DNA of 64,000 nt from Lactifluus volemus. Taxonomy: Eukaryota; Basidiomycota; Agaricomycetes; Russulales; Russulaceae. Below the pieces are notes generated by a model. That model made no database searches, was not told the DNA's origin, and was given only the letters and a program-made list of their open reading frames with translations. Made by a program: the position numbers and the translations under genes. This document shows positions 36,331 through 50,289 of this stretch, piece after piece; positions within the stretch are counted from its first letter, which is position 1; the number at the start of each line of letters is the position of its first letter. Location: the NCBI GenBank assembly GCA_022376515.1, contig WTXI01000083.1, positions 62,001-126,000 on the forward strand, read 5' to 3'.

Positions 36331-39300
36331 CTACAAACGCTGAATAAGCTGTTTTACTCCCGACATCCAAAGCGTAATATCGCCTCCACTCGTGCGCGTC
36401 AGCATGTCCACATGGATGGCGAGTGCAAGCTCGCGATCATGATTGGCCATCGCTATGTCACTTTAAGTACAAACCTTGCCACTTTCCATCGCACATGTTA
36501 CGCACCTTTCGTGAGCTCGCCAAGTTGCCCAACCACCGGCGCCGAGAGCGTCTCGCAATTCAGCGCGTCAAATAGCGGGTTGATACGGCGCTCGAGGTCC
36601 TCAACCAGGCGTCGTTGAGAATTCTACATGCATCGATCTGTCAAAACAACCTGGTCTACTAGAGAATCGCAAACGGGCACACGCACAGGAGTCGCTTCCT
36701 TGATTTGATTTAGCTTTTGACTGACCACATTGTAAATGGGCCTTAGTGAATCGGGTATGTGCGTCCGGTCACCAGGAGCTACAGTTACACCTTTAGCTTC
36801 ATACTACTTGTTTTGAGAGCAACGTAACTCACGATACTTGGGGGGAGGAGGTCCTTGCGATGCAGCGCGTTGCGGGGGCCCAGCGATAGGTTGGCCACCC
36901 AAAACCTGGGGAGGACCCCCTGGCGGAGGGGGGACACGAGTCGGGGCTGGGGGGTGCTGTGGGGCAAGACCAGGATGCGGCTGCTGCTGCAGTGGTGGTG
37001 AAATGGGGGAATATGGGCCAGCAACTGGTGCGGGCACCTGACGAGCCTGAGGGGGCGGCGCGGGCGGAATGCCTGCACCAGGAGGTGGAGTGGCCCGCGC
37101 ATATGGGTTAGCCGGAGGGGGCGCGGAGGCCACAGGGCCGCGTTGCAGAGGTGGGGCATATTGCCCTGGAGGCGGCTGACGAGGTGGTGGCTGCTGGCCT
37201 GCGGGGATCGCATTCGCCATCTGCGGCGGAGCTGGTGCTGGGCCGACCGGCGGATACTGCCCAGGTGCAGCGGCTGTATGCGGCGGAGGCGGGACCGGGA
37301 TGCGACCCTGAGCTGCAGGCGGGGGAGGAGGGCGTGCCTGCACACTAGCGGGACGGGGGGGAGGGGGAGCCAGAACTGGGGACTGACCACGCGCGAAATA
37401 CGTCGAGCTGGAGACAGAACCTTGCATGGGTGCAGCATTTGGGAAGGGTGATGTGATAGCGGCAAGCTTATTCGCAGAGCCGCTAGGCGTGCGTCGGTCA
37501 GGAACTGCTGGCGCGTCGTTCCAGCCACCGTTCTCACGGCGCTTGGGTGGCAATGGGGCCGCAGGGGGAGGAGTAGCCTTTGAGGCACCAAAGGACGGGG
37601 GAGGGGGCGGTACAATCTGACCGCCATGCGGCTGTGTCGGATGTTGAATGTACGCACTTCCCGTTGGGTAATGGAGGGGCGCGGTCGGCTGATAAGGCTG
37701 TGATAGCTGTTGGATAGGCTGTGCAGGTGCATAGGGATTGCTTGCAGCTGGAGGGATGTTGGTGGGTGCATATGAATTATAAGTTGATGCGGGAGCGGCA
37801 GCAATTGCGGGCCCGGCGGCCTGCTGTTGAGCGGCAGCAGCATAGGGATTATATGGGTAGGCGGAAGTAGACGCAGAGGCGGCGGCGGATGTGGAAGCCA
37901 TTGCAGGAACAACGGGGGCTATGGGGGCCACAGAAGGAGGGGAGACTTGTGGGCGAGATGATGACGCAACTGGGATTTCAGAGACCCCTGCCGCCACAAG
38001 AACGCGTTCTCTTCCTGCAGCAAACTCAAGCTGTGTACCTGGTTGGCCCCTATAACCAGACGGTGTGAGCTTGAGGAATGCGACAGCCTGTTTGACGAGG
38101 CCCTGTGTGGCAAGGAAGTCCGCATATTCGAAGTAGCGATCGTACAGCCCAGACAACTTGTACGTTCTGGCGGCTGCATCCTCGCCAACGGACTCCTTTT
38201 GCTCCAGATCCTTATCCACATACGATGCTGCTGCGCGGAAGACAGTGACTTTCTCGATAAAAGTCTGAAGTGCAAGTGTGTGGGCAGTGTATCGCGAAAC
38301 ACCGGGTGTTATCCCATCAGCCAGAATCCGCTTCTCTTCCTCGGCCAACTCTTCGGTCCAGATATTGACAAGCCGCCCAAGGCGGCCCGCGGCGAGATAG
38401 GCCAGGGTTGCATTTTTTCTCAGTTCCGGAGCCTCGGTAGCGTGCTCCGAACGGGCAACGCTAGCTTGAAATTCCAATCGCGCACCAAGCTGCTCTGCAA
38501 GTCCACCAAACTCGTCTGCGCGTGCGAAAGTACACAAGACGACGAAGATTTCTTGCCAGTCTTGCAAGTCCGCGTTTTGAACAATATCGGCGAGGTCGTT
38601 AGTTACCACCGATTGGAAGAGGCGTAGGTATGGCAGCGCGACGGTACGCTTTTCAAAGTATGCTTTCTGCGTACGAGCGAGCAGCTCGGGGCCACCTTTT
38701 ACTGCAAGCAGAATAGCATCTGCGAAGCGCTCCACAGAAAGACACAAGGATACAGCGCTTTCAAAGTCACCAACGACCAGTGCTTTGGTAACCAGGCGAT
38801 CCGTCTCGCTTTCATCAGCAGGGTAGATATGGAATGTATTGCTTTTGAGAGTGTCCGAAGCAGCAGATGAAGGACGAGAGCCAATGGTGGCAGCAACGGA
38901 TGAGTCAATGCCATAATTTGTGTGTGGGACAACAGGAACTGCCTCGTTTGTGGATTGATTTAGCCCCATTGTACTGAAGAAATCCGCCGCGGCGTCTAGC
39001 TGGGGTGTACCTGCGGGACCATCATCACCAAAGAGGCTGGGAGCGGTGGTTGTAGACTCGGCATCTGGAAGTGGAGTGACGTTTGATGTGTCCGAGGCAG
39101 CGCCAGCACTGACTTCCGAAGGAGTCGCATCAAGCAAATCTTCTGCGCTGGCCGTGGGGCTTCTTTCGGGCTCGGCGAAGGACACCACTGGTTCATGTGG
39201 CTTGACATCGGTAACGTCGTCCTCAGAAGGCGGTTTGACAACTGGCAGCGGGGTGCTCTCCTCTGCCGCGGACCTTAGTTTCGCAATGGCCTCTGCAACG

Positions 39301-41112
39301 CGTGCAGCGATTTCAGATTTAGAGAAACCCAGAAGTGTTACGAGCTCGTCACGCGAATCCGCATGGAACAAGCTGAGTAGAGCTTTCCATCCGGCGACGC
39401 TCTCAACTGCCGCAGCCTCGGCCTCGACACAGCGCTCAGTTGCGATTGCAGGGAGGTCTTGGCCATCGATCGCTTGGCTTAGTCGCTCGGCACGAGCGAC
39501 AACATTGTCTTCGGTGGCCAACTTGCGCGTGTGCACAATGCCGCTCTGATGGCGACCCTCCTTGTTCGTAAGATTTGATACGGTCACAAGTTGCCCACCG
39601 TAGCCGAACGAGGCGGAAGCTGGGCGACACAACCATTTTGGAGGCTGCTTCAGCGTGAATGAAGCTTGATTGGTCCGTGTGAAACTCGGATTGTCAAAAA
39701 TGTCAGCGCCATCCAGTTGAGGTGTCGCGGTGCCAATTTCACTCTGGGAGACTTCATTAGTGGATTGGATAGAATGAACGCCAATGGTTCCATCGAAAAA
39801 TGCGGTTGCCAATAGGTCGGGATTACGTGGGCACCATTGCACTTGGAAAGCCCAATTGTCGGCTGAAGGGAGCTAGGACTGGATCAACTTTTGGAATCAC
39901 TCTCAGGTGACAACGACATACTTCGCCAATGATCTCAGAGGTTTGCGGGTTCCAGCAAAGTGCACGGTTGTCCTTGCCACTTGACAAAAGAAGATCCGCA
40001 TCCTGCTTACACCATGAAAGCGAAAGGACGCCTTTCTCGTGACCGGTGAGAATCTAATGTTGTCCATGAGGTAACATTCGAGAACGTAGACGATTCGATA
40101 TACCTTTTCTGGAGCGCGCGCGTTGCGCAAGTCCCAGACCATGATGATCGGTGAAGCATCATCTTCTGAAGAAGTGACTAGTCGAGTCGCCTGCGTAGCG
40201 ATTAATATATGTCATCTGTGTGAAACGACCAACCACCAACATTATCTGGGTGCCACGCCACATCGCTCATTCCACGGCGCCCGCTGCCGGCCTGAGTGCC
40301 ACTTGTATTGCCGCCATATGCCAGCGCGACGACCTCTCGCTTGCCTCTAAGGTCCCACACAACAGTGTACCCAGTGCCGCTAGATGTTGCCAATACGTGA
40401 GGGACCTGATTGTTCCAAGCCAGTGCGCTGACTTCGTCAAGTTTTGAGCTTCGAGTACCAGGAGAATACGGTTTACTAGGATCTTTGAGATCCCAGATGT
40501 AAACCTGAGAATGAGTAAGATACTACGAGTTGGAAACATAAAGGATAGGTGTACCTCTCCATTGATGCCTCCTGAAGCAAATAGAGTGGCTTGTATAGGA
40601 TTAAAATCTAGACCACGGACTGGTCCAGTATGCGTGCTATTCTTAAGTAAAAGAGCCTCGGAGGTACTGGAGTGATCACGTCACTCGCGCCGCCACAAGA
40701 ACGGGACATACAGAGACGAACTTTACATGGGCCACGATTTTGGATGGGTCCCAGATAGTAAGCTCTCCGTTTTCCATACCGGCAGCAATCACGCCTTCGG
40801 GGCGATTACCATCTCCCTTCCCCCAGGTGATGCGATTGAACCTACCAAGGGAGACATTCTGTCGAGCATAATTGACGAATAGCTAAAGGCACACCTTGAA
40901 CTATTCGAAACCGAGCCGCGCGGGCCTAGCTGACCTTCCCCACCGAGATCATACTCGAGCTTGTTGAGAAAATCGGGAGCCCATATCTCCAGTTGACTGT
41001 CGTTGGAGAAAGACTCATCTAGGGCCCCGGCGACTGTTCCCGTTGCTAGTAATGGAGTTGAGAGAGGCGACCACGCAAAAGTAGAAGTTCTGTGGATCTC
41101 TTTCAGTTTCAT
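36331..41112 (-). CDS. SEC31: COPII coat outer-layer protein Sec31
   Basis: Sec31 forms the outer cage of COPII vesicles at the ER with Sec13. The start [16 protein letters not shown] at 41112 opens a seven-blade WD40 region spread over several exons (to about 39800), with [28 protein letters not shown] and SDVAWHPDN blades. The large exon 39842-36833 continues the last blade ([18 protein letters not shown]), the helical ACE1 region ([16 protein letters not shown]) and a long Pro/Ala/Gln-rich linker. An intron at 36779-36832 leads to the C-terminal helical domain ([30 protein letters not shown]) and stop at 36331-36333. Protein length is about 1,400 residues. It is divergent from the UbiA gene with 571 bp between starts. 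Confidence 0.94.
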
Positions 41113-41683
41113 GACGGTGTTAAAAATAAAAGATAGTTGGCTGGGGCGACGTGTCACGTTCAATATACGATCCGGCCCTAAACAGCTTTGTGTCACGTTA
41201 CTATTACCCTGTTAGGACTAGTCTCGGAAATATCACGTGATTTATCGCATGACTTCGGCCCCTTACGCGTTTGGTCTAAGTCGCGATTCCGGGTCACCAC
41301 CGCGTCTTTACTCTGCTCAGCCCCGGACTTCCGCCTACATGGCCTTATGTGGCTATTACAACCTTCATGCCGTCTTCTAGCTTTGTTCAAAGGAAAACTC
41401 CGAGACAAGGTGTGATGTATCTTCTAGGTTCTCACCCTACAAATGGACAAATGAGCGGCTAGAGAAAACCCAAACGTTATGACGCTGCCTAGCCACATTC
41501 ATGACCTTTGCGTGTCAACCCGCTCTATCACACGACTTTTTCCTTTCACGAAACATGACCGCTGTCGGTTTCCTTCTCGAACGTCCTCGCCCAGCGCGTT
41601 GTTTGGTGCATCCAAGCATTCATTCCTCCGCTTATAATTTGACCTCATTTGCAACGCGATGACGATTCGGAATTCCCCTCTAT
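41113..41683. promoter_or_regulatory. Divergent promoter region, Sec31 and UbiA
   Basis: This 571-bp region between opposed start codons must hold both promoters. I see no strong TATA box or long repeat in it. Confidence 0.5.
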
Positions 41684-42774
41684 ATGAACATCCTGTCTGG
41701 ACTCGCCCCTTTCGACTCCACTGTCAGTATGGTGGCCGGCTTTATCCTGCGACTTATACTCGTACTGAGCTACCACCTCCACACCGCCATTTTATTTACC
41801 TGGACAGACTACAAGACCATTTTCGTCCCCATTGTAAGTGCTTGACTCGGGCAACCCTTTACTATGCTTAATAGAGCACAGGTTGTCTTTGCTTGTGCTA
41901 CCGCACCAATACAGTCGTTCTTTGGCCTGTTCCGCTGCTGTGTATGGGTGTGGTTCCACCTGTTACTGTGCAACGTATCCAACCAAGCACGCAGTCGCGA
42001 AGAAGACAAGGTAAACCACCCTTGGCGTCCCCTTCCGTCTGGGAGGATTTCAGAGTCCAAAGCTGTTGCCTTGCGTTGGGTAATGGTCGCATTCTGCATA
42101 TATCTGTCGTCAATTTACGATCAAGATCTCGTCATGACAACCCTCGGCCTCGTGGTCACCACATTTACTTATGATGAGCTCGGGGGGTCGGGCAACATTG
42201 TTGGAAAAGCCCTCTGTACTGCTGCAGGATACAGCTCTTTTGAACTCGGCGCTACCACAATCATCGGTATGTAACCTGGAGAAAGATTCCTTTCGCTTGA
42301 CGTATCCTAACAACAAATAGGCGCCCACCATGCGATGGATTTCGTGTCCGTCACAGCGGTGTTTATTAGCGGCATGATCATCTTCACTGCGATACAAGCA
42401 CAAGACTTTCCTGATGTCGAAGGAGATAAGGTAGCGGGGCGTGTGACTTTCCCGATTTATGCGCCCGAATTCTCTCGAATTTTGACGCTTTTCGCTACCA
42501 TCGCCTGGTCCGTATTCCTCAGCTGGTTCTGGGAAATCGGTCCTATCAGCATCGCAGTTTTCGTCAGCCTCGGGACCTATGTCGGATTGCGCTACTACCA
42601 TTGGCGGACCTTGGAGGCTGATAGAAAGTCATATTTCTTATTCAACGTACGTTCTCACCCTCACCCGTTTGTACCCACGGAAATGTCGATGCTGACCTAT
42701 AGGTGCCGTAGGTCTGGCTAATGGCCGCTCATGTGCTTCCTTTGCATGCTAGGACCTCCGTGTTGGCATTTTGA
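41684..42774 (+). CDS. UbiA-family prenyltransferase
   Basis: Four exons (41684-41833, 41882-42266, 42321-42646, 42712-42774) sum to a clean 307-residue frame. It is a polytopic membrane protein with seven to nine hydrophobic segments. The first acidic motif reads NQARSREEDKVNHPWRPLP and the second QDFPDVEGDKVAGRVTFPI (DxxDxxxD), the Mg-prenyl-diphosphate binding pair of UbiA enzymes. The acceptor substrate cannot be told; related fungal genes often serve meroterpenoid pathways, but no other biosynthetic genes lie near. The start at 41684 is out of frame with the longer upstream ORF and joins well to intron 1. Confidence 0.82.
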
Positions 42775-44920
42775 TGTAGATTCGATTGACAGCTCATTTA
42801 CGCCATAATATGTATCAACGGCGCCGTCCAGCACGGCCCGCGTATGACATGACCAGGTATTTATCAGACGCCCTACTTTACGTCTTTACCTCTGTATAAT
42901 GCTTAGACAACTTTACCATCAATTTCTGTACCTAGGCTAACCTTTACTATTCTCTGTATCATATGACCTGTCTTTTAACCATTACCTGCGGGACGGTAAA
43001 AGTATCTGTTCTGTAATAGCACCCTGTTGCCGTTCTAGACACGACGCACTCTTTATGAACGGTTGCTGCTATCCTCATGCGCCTTGACAGCCGCACCGAA
43101 CCCGTACGGGAAATGGGCCACACGGGCTTGCCAACGCACATTCTTAATATTTCGACGTCAATTCACTGGCACAAGGTGGTTGCCGCGCCCCTGAAACGTG
43201 TACACCTCGAGGTCGGCGGGGAACCAGCGCAGTTTACTAGCTTAGCAGTCCCACTCCACACGATGCTGGGAAGCTGTGACACAAAACACGATTGTAGCAC
43301 TGCCCGCTGCGTGACGACTTAGAAGCCTGGACTGGCCTATGCCTAGCCCTTGTCTCCAGTGCTCTGTCCAGTGCTCTGGTGTAAGCCAAGCGTGTCCTTC
43401 ATGGATCCCCGTCCTTGATAAGCAAAAACACGACTTTCTTGTGAGTACACCATGGGAAGTGCCGATCACGAACTGCGGAGATAATGTTAATCCATATCAG
43501 CCACGTGTCATAATCAAGCAGACGTAATCCTCGGTACCGGCGATTAACCGACTGACTTGTACTGTACTGAGCATCATAATCATCGTATCATAGTTGGACA
43601 CGGGCGATATGGACATTACAGTAAGCTCTTGGTGATTGGGGGACAGAATACCGGATTAAAAAAGGCTCCGAAATCCGAGGCAAGCTTCTAGCCAAAGATA
43701 CCCCATTTCGCTAACAAAATATCACACAGGATTGAGATATTTGTGCACATGGCCTTTTGGAAATGCTCCAAAGAGAGCGCCACATGAGTCTGAACGCGTG
43801 TTTATGTCAGTATTTGGATCGAACAGCTCGAAGGCGTATTATAGCACCGCCAAGGATCCGGGCCCTTGCATGGTGGGAAAAATAAATGATACTTTAGAGC
43901 CAAATGAACAGTCGGCCAATCAGACGTTGTCATTATGCCTTGGATAGCAAGCTCATAGGCCAGGCGTAGGCTCCTAATACCTGGCGTGAACCAAGCGGAA
44001 ATGGTCAAGGAGAAAAGCATCCGAGTAAGACCTGCTTCAATCGATGATCACACATGAGGAGAGCATGATGGGACTGTGGGAGCCCTTGAGTAACTCAAAA
44101 GGCTTCCGTGGATCACATCGAAACCTTTTCAAGCCTAGTAGACAAGTTGGTGGCTGGCAGGTTTACGCGTGTTACTCTATAGTGCTCAAGAATTCTGCAG
44201 ATGGGTGTGCAAAACCCGCTATTTCTAACCACCATAAGGCCGACGCCAATAGTAAGCATGAGGAGAGGCCGAATGGAGTGCGCCACTAGACGCGAAAAGT
44301 CGTTCAGAAAGCAAATATCGCTACACCAGGAGCCTGAGAGACAGAGCAACTATTCCCCCATTGCGAGGTCCTTTCCGACGCAGTAGAAATGTCACAAGCA
44401 AGCCAAAGCCACCAGCGTATTCCAAAAAAATCCAGAAAACGATGCGTCTTGGCAAAACTTTCGGGGGCCTCCAGAATGGTGGGAACCGAATGAAGAGGCG
44501 CGACTTGGAAGAAATCATAAGGTTACGACGCCTGGCTAACTTGAAATAGGACTAACACTTCGGAACAGGCAGAGCAGAAACCCGATGGGCCCAATTTGCT
44601 AACGAGCCTCAATGGACGTACTTGGTGCTCTTAGGAGTTACCCCGGCCGATGCCAGCGGAGTGACAGCCAGGAAGGAAGCCACGTGGTTTCGTTTCCACG
44701 CCGCCGTCATTCAACTGTCTCTTCAGTTTGCCTCTGGTCTGGCAGATTGAATGATCATCAAGTTTGTCAATTTTAAGAATCCGACGTTGGCTTAAATGTA
44801 TGAACACTCCGAGTCGCATCCGAGCGAGTCCGACTCTGCCTAAAGAAGCTACTCATATAACTTTGAATTACTTGCGACTTACAAACGACGTAAAAAAAAT
44901 GTCAAAAAAGTCCCTCATCA
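42775..44920. other. Gene-free stretch between UbiA and GPN2
   Basis: About 2.1 kb without a supported gene. Short ORFs lack domains. A small direct repeat CCAGTGCTCTG occurs twice near 43355-43378. Confidence 0.55.
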
Positions 44921-46182
44921 TTACTTCCTTTCACGAATATGAAGCTTCTTCTGCTTCTCAACCTCCGCAGCGGCTTGGCGCATAGCTTCGCCCTCGCGGC
45001 GCCACTGCGTCTCCTCGTACGCATCCCACTCCTTGCGCGCATCGACCCACCGTTCCTGCACATCCCTAACATCGCTGCGCAACCCTCCGCGCGGGCCCAT
45101 CGCGCTCGACATGAGCGCGTACGCGTTAGGTCGCGCCGAGCTCGCCGCGGACGGGTCCGCCACCGCTCCTTCGGGAATTTTCGTACCCGCCTGGGGAATG
45201 AAGACGTAGCCGGTCGCGCGATCAATGGCGCGCGTTAGGTTCAACATTGAGTGCTTATCCTGTAAAAAGTTGTTTGCGTGAGTTAACATCCGAGCGATAC
45301 GTTTTTTTCGTCCCCCAGTATTTGCCGGCCCGACGCACCTCCACAGCGAGCGTCTCGAATCCGACGAGACCAAAGTCCTCTATCAACCCGCAGATTGCCA
45401 TGTTCAGGGCGCTGTAACGCGGCGAAGCAGATGACAGTGCGTTCTCGAGATACGAAAGATCTTGCACTTCGGTGTAAAAGTCGAGGTTGAAGTCTGTTGC
45501 ACGAGATGTGAGACTTTGGTCGTTGCGTCTCCAATATGAGAGGAAACAAAGCAGGGGATGATAAATACCGAGATCACCGTACTGCGTCAGAAGGTCGATT
45601 TTCGACAGGACGTTGATGTGAGGTAATTCGAGCTGGAGCATTGCCCTCAAAGACAAGAGTAATACCGAGACGTACTTGGCTGCGTCTGTTACATAATGCG
45701 AATCGCATAGGTGGACCGCAGCTAGCTAAAATCCACAGTGGCCATAACATGAACGACTAGGGCAGCCAACATTACACGAACCAACGTACCCGAAAGCCAC
45801 TCTTCCCCAACTTTTCGATTATTCTCTTCAAGGAATTGTGATTCGTGCTGATCTCGACCTGCCCAGGCAGATCAAAGAGAACATATGCGTCCTTCCCCAG
45901 CTCCTGTAGTCGATCTTCTAGCCAGTCGTAGTTAGCTTCCAGATACTCCATACAATACAACATCCCGCCATTTGGCCCAAGTCCGTGTTCTGACATCGCA
46001 TCTTGGAGGGTGATAAGCGAGGCAATGTTGATAGCGCATGGATATGGGATATTGTCATTTGCGGGATCCAAGTTGACTATTGAGATCGGCCGGTTAAGCG
46101 CAGTGAAGAGTTGATGCTTTCCGTAACAATAGGTAGACTTGCCGCTGCCCGGAGAGCCGACGACGATCTCTCCAAATGGCAT
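44921..46182 (-). CDS. GPN2: GPN-loop GTPase 2
   Basis: Four exons (46182-45790, 45725-45569, 45493-45339, 45259-44921) give 347 residues without a break. The G1 P-loop is GSPGSGKSTYC at residues 9-19, the switch region has DLPGQVE, the diagnostic GPN loop sits in GLGPNGGMLYC, and G4 is SKIDLL. A basic, coiled C-terminal tail ends KLHIRERK. GPN GTPases assist assembly and nuclear import of RNA polymerases II and III. The next gene on the same strand ends 132 bp upstream. Confidence 0.93.
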
Positions 46183-46313
46183 CTTGAAGGTTAGCGAGAA
46201 AGGAAGGTCTCTTTCCTAGTTTGGCTTACATCGCCGTGAGGCTTTGTCATTTTCTCACAATCTACACTACATACATTGTACAAGAAAGGGCGAGGGTTTG
46301 GATTGTTATCGAG

Positions 46314-48337
46314 TCAATCCTCTTCAATCTTATCAATGTAGAAACTGGGAATTTGGTGCACGAGCTGTTCCATGTACCAATACTTTGGCACTTCCTTCTT
46401 CTTGCCTTTGCCTTTTTTCGGCGCGGCAGAGCTGTCCTCTGCCTCTTTATCGCGCACGATTTCCACCCAGATGGCGCCGAAACCCATACCCTTGATGAAG
46501 ATGTCCGTCAAATTCGGGTTTACTAGGACGGCGATCTCATCCTTCCACGGACGATGCGCGCCAGGTGTCGGCTCGCCATCCTCCTCCTCGTCCATCACGA
46601 CCTGGCCCCGGCTCGTGCTCAGCACGCTCGGTGGTAACACGTCCGATCCGGCCTCGTATATGCGTTGGTCGAGCCGATCCCACGGTGCAAGAATGAGGCG
46701 CGCGAATCGACATGCAAGGTCCTCCTCCACGGCCTCTGCAGGCGGCGCATTCTGAGCGAGCAGCCGAGGCAAGCGTGGGGGGTCGACGCGCACGATGCGC
46801 CGTGTGGACTGCTCGACGACACCTGTCGTGTGCGTCTGCGGAAGCGCAGTTGGTCCCATGAGCGGTAGGAGCGTGGGTGGCTCGAGATCCCACGTTGCTG
46901 GGGCCTCGGCGGTGGATGCATCCCATATCTCTGGGGCCGGCTCATGAGCTGTATCTTTATCCTTATCCTCATCAGCGGAATGTGTAGCGATGTTGTCCCA
47001 GCTATCTTTGGCTGGACCCCAGCCTTCCATCGTAGTGTCTTGTCCTGCCTCAGTAGCCCCCCATTCACTGACAGGCACGGAGTTTAGCTCGGCCGCGATA
47101 TCAACGTATGGATTTTCCAAGACGGCCGGACCGTCAAGACAGATCTCTGGTTCTGGGGACTCGGTATCGTCGAGTTTTGGTCGTTTCATATCAGGCTCAT
47201 CAATGCTGTCCGATGGTGAGTCTGCAGGGAGGGTCCAAATGGGCATCGGTTGCATTGAGCCCCAGAGCCCTTTGCAACCATCACTGAATGCGTCTGGGAG
47301 CGCACGGCCCATCTTCCAGGAGTTGGGTAGCTCTACGCGTGCAAGCTCGACGATCTCGAGCGCACGTCTAATGAGGCGATCGTACTCCGGCTCTGGGAAA
47401 ACGCGACTGCGAATTAGGTAACGCAAGAAAAAGGACACCAGGATGGGGGTAGCAACACAACGTGGCTCTGACCTGAATCGTGGCAGTAAGAAGCGGTGGC
47501 GCAATAATAAACAGGCAGGGTGTGTTACCAGATGAGACCACGTTCACGGAAGTGCGACGAGAAGAAAAGTTTCATGCTCAATTCCGGGTCGTTGAGGAAA
47601 ATCTCCAGCCGGTTGTCCTCGACCTGGTCCTCGATCTTGTCGTCGGTTGGCGCGTCGTTACCATCATCCGAATCCGAATCAACGTTATCTGACCCGGCAG
47701 CGCCATCTTGGGTTGCTTCCTTGGGAGCAGGGCTCTGCTGCAGTAGGCCGATATAGAGACGAAACTATAAACGAAGTTGAGTTATCCGTACTTCACCAAG
47801 AGCACAGCTAACGTACTATATCCCACACATGTTGCACGCCCAGTGAAGCCGCGGGCCATGTGCGACCATTTTTGAAGTCACCTCCAGCTTGATAAAGCCG
47901 ATCTGGAGCGGCCATGTTCCTATTCAGTCGTTCAGACTATGGAACACAGCGTACAAAAGGGGTGGCACCAACCTATCGTAGGGATTCCTTCTGATATCCT
48001 CTAACTCCTCCCAGACCTCCCACCATGTCTTGGGCTTTTCTGGTGCAACCTGCACCTGCTGAGAGCCGCCAACCTTCTTCTTTTTCTTCTTTTTCTTCCT
48101 TTCTGCGTTGTCCGTAGCGTGCTTGGCGCGTAGTGCGATGGTTGGTATCCCCAGCCCATCGATCTCTTCTGTAGCTCGATCTTCGTCATCGTCGTCTATC
48201 GGGACGCAGATGCCAGAGGGCCGGAACGAGAGAAAGGAGATGAGTTCTACACCATCCGGTACGGTTGGAAAAGGTGGAAATCGCAGCATCTGCGCTGCCT
48301 CTAGGGTTAGAGCAGGTTCAGCACGGTCAATCTCCAT
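46314..48337 (-). CDS. Probable Arb1-like Argonaute siRNA chaperone subunit
   Basis: Five or so exons keep frame through MEIDRAEPALTLEAAQ (start 48337), a lysine run near 48090, KTWWEVWEELEDIRRNPYD, GRTWPAASLGVQHVWD, FRLYIGLLQQSPAP, LIW|SEPRCVATPILVSFFLRYLI, and a long acidic C-terminal region ending FYIDKIEED. The block LVSFFLRYLIRSRVFPE...ALEIVELARVELP resembles my memory of the Arb1 family (PF09692), partner of Argonaute in RNAi-directed heterochromatin in fission yeast. The domain call is from memory and moderate; the gene model itself is good. It lies head-to-tail upstream of GPN2. Confidence 0.6.
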
Positions 48338-50289
48338 AGTGCGTGAGGTGGATGTAGAAGAGGAGTGGTGGAGAAGGGCTTTCGAGTCTTAAGACAAGCG
48401 AACGTAGCTGCGCGCCACAAACACCACGCCGCAGCATGGTTCGCTGCACGTATCAAACAAGGGTGGGACGGTCCGTGCGGCCGTCTGAACAACACTACTG
48501 TAGAAGTAGCGTAGTGGGCTTCACCCCTGCGCAGCAAACCGTAGTCACCTGGTTTCAACCTGGATCAGGGTTCCTCAACGGATCAATCGTGCTTGTCACA
48601 AGTTTGTAAAAATTTGCACCGTGTGAAGAGAAATATAATAATATTTCGAATATATAATTTATTGTGGCCAAGTGGATTGTAGCCGACGAATGAATGAGGG
48701 AGAGCGCGTTCCGAGTCCTCAAGCGCGTTTGCAACACCTTCCTTACTACGTACCCCCCCATTGCCCCTGCTTACTGTCACCGAGAATGACGACCTTGCCG
48801 CCATTTCAATTGGATATCGCGCCGCTCATCTCGGAAATGTCAACCAAAGTGTCCCGTACCCATTCTCCTCCACTTTTTGCTCCGCTTATTCCTGAAGCAA
48901 TGCTTCAACCATGACCGCGAGACCGGTAGCTAGTTGAATTTGACGTGGCGCCAGGAGGGCTTCGCCACAAACGGTTACCCGGCAACCGGCAAGCGACAGC
49001 GACATCTCGATAATGACAACCCTAAGGCCAGGAAGTTTCAATCATGACCTCGAGACCGGCCACACCAACACAAGTGGAGTAGTCTAGCTGAATTTGACGC
49101 GTGGTGCCAGGAGGAAGAGTTCAGGTATTCAATTGTGCTTATTGTTTCCCACATCGCAAAGGGAACAGCTTTTGACCCTGGCAACATTAATTACTTTATT
49201 GAACTGCATGTGGCAGCGGCCCGACACGACGACCCATTTCCCCTGCCGCAAATGCACATGCCCGCTTTGGAGCGCGCACCCCCATTCCCTCATGCGCAGG
49301 TGTGTGCGTGTGTAGCCGCCTCCGGCGCTGCTGCTTCCTTGGGATTATCTAAGCATCAGTGGCTGCATCGTACTATGGCAGGCGTGAGAAACTGCTTTTT
49401 TTTTTTTTTTCATTTCGCTATATCACACGGTCTCTACCAAAAAAAATACACCTACGGAATATACTTGTATGTAGTGCTGGATGCATATCGGGTTTTACTG
49501 TATGGTGTTTAAGCCTTGAATCGAGTGAGAAATTTGAAGTGATCTGGCCAGGGCACTGAAGCTGACTCGGAGGATATTGAGCATCATTTCTCTCCGTCGC
49601 AATCGTACCATTGGTCATAAATCTTCACGTCGTGAGGCTGACGGCGCAATGTGAAAAACCACCATGGTATCGTCATCTCCGACCGAGAAAGGTTTTGATG
49701 AAGGCACCTTCACGCTTTGCTGGCGTCAGTTCCGTGGAGCTTCAGCAAAAAGGTCACGGCGTCCGCAGGTACACCAATTCATTTCCCGATTCCACGGACA
49801 TGGTTGCGCCAAAAAGGCTCGGGCCCCTGTAATTCAATTTCAAGTTGGATTGAATTGAGTGATTGCGGGGCATGTCTATCACTTGTCTGCAGCTCAGATT
49901 CGGGCATCGTTACCGGTGGCGCTAGCTTCCTCTCACGGGAGTGGAGACCTTTGAATCGATGGAGCGCGTGGTCAATGACTATCAATGCCCATTATTGTCT
50001 TGTTGAAAGATCTTTTCCACACGGCATGCCGTGGATCCCTTACTGTATTTGTATCGGTGTGCTAACCAAAAGTGAAAATCACAGGCACGCATCATTTTGG
50101 GTTACAGTAATTTCACTCCGGGCCTCAGCTGAGATTAGTCAGACCTTGCCAAATCGGAATTCGTTTCAAATCGCGCGCTAATGTGTTCCTTAAAAGACTG
50201 ACGAAAATGCATGAACTGATCCCAACTCACAGCTTATTGTGTACCCACCAAGCCATTCCCACCAGTTGAAACTATTACCATCTCAAAAT
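48338..50289. other. Gene-poor stretch with diverged direct repeats
   Basis: No supported gene. A roughly 50-bp unit (ATGACC-CGAGACCGG ... AGCTGAATTTGACG ... GCCAGGAGG) occurs at about 48911-48960 and again at 49045-49114. The segment 49436-49545 resembles 52452-52560. Confidence 0.5.
49436..49545 (+). repeat. Dispersed repeat, copy 1
   Basis: Shares CCAAAAAAA, CGGAATAT-CTTGTATGT and TTGAAGTGATC in the same order and spacing as 52452-52560. Nature unknown; possibly a retroelement remnant. Confidence 0.5.

Noticed and set aside
36785..37912. 375-codon ORF rich in Pro/His/Leu on the minus strand
   Set aside because: It is an alternative frame through the Pro-rich linker of Sec31.
41684..42774. 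Secondary-metabolite gene cluster around the UbiA prenyltransferase
   Set aside because: Neighbours are Sec31 and GPN2, both housekeeping; no synthase, oxidase or transporter lies near.
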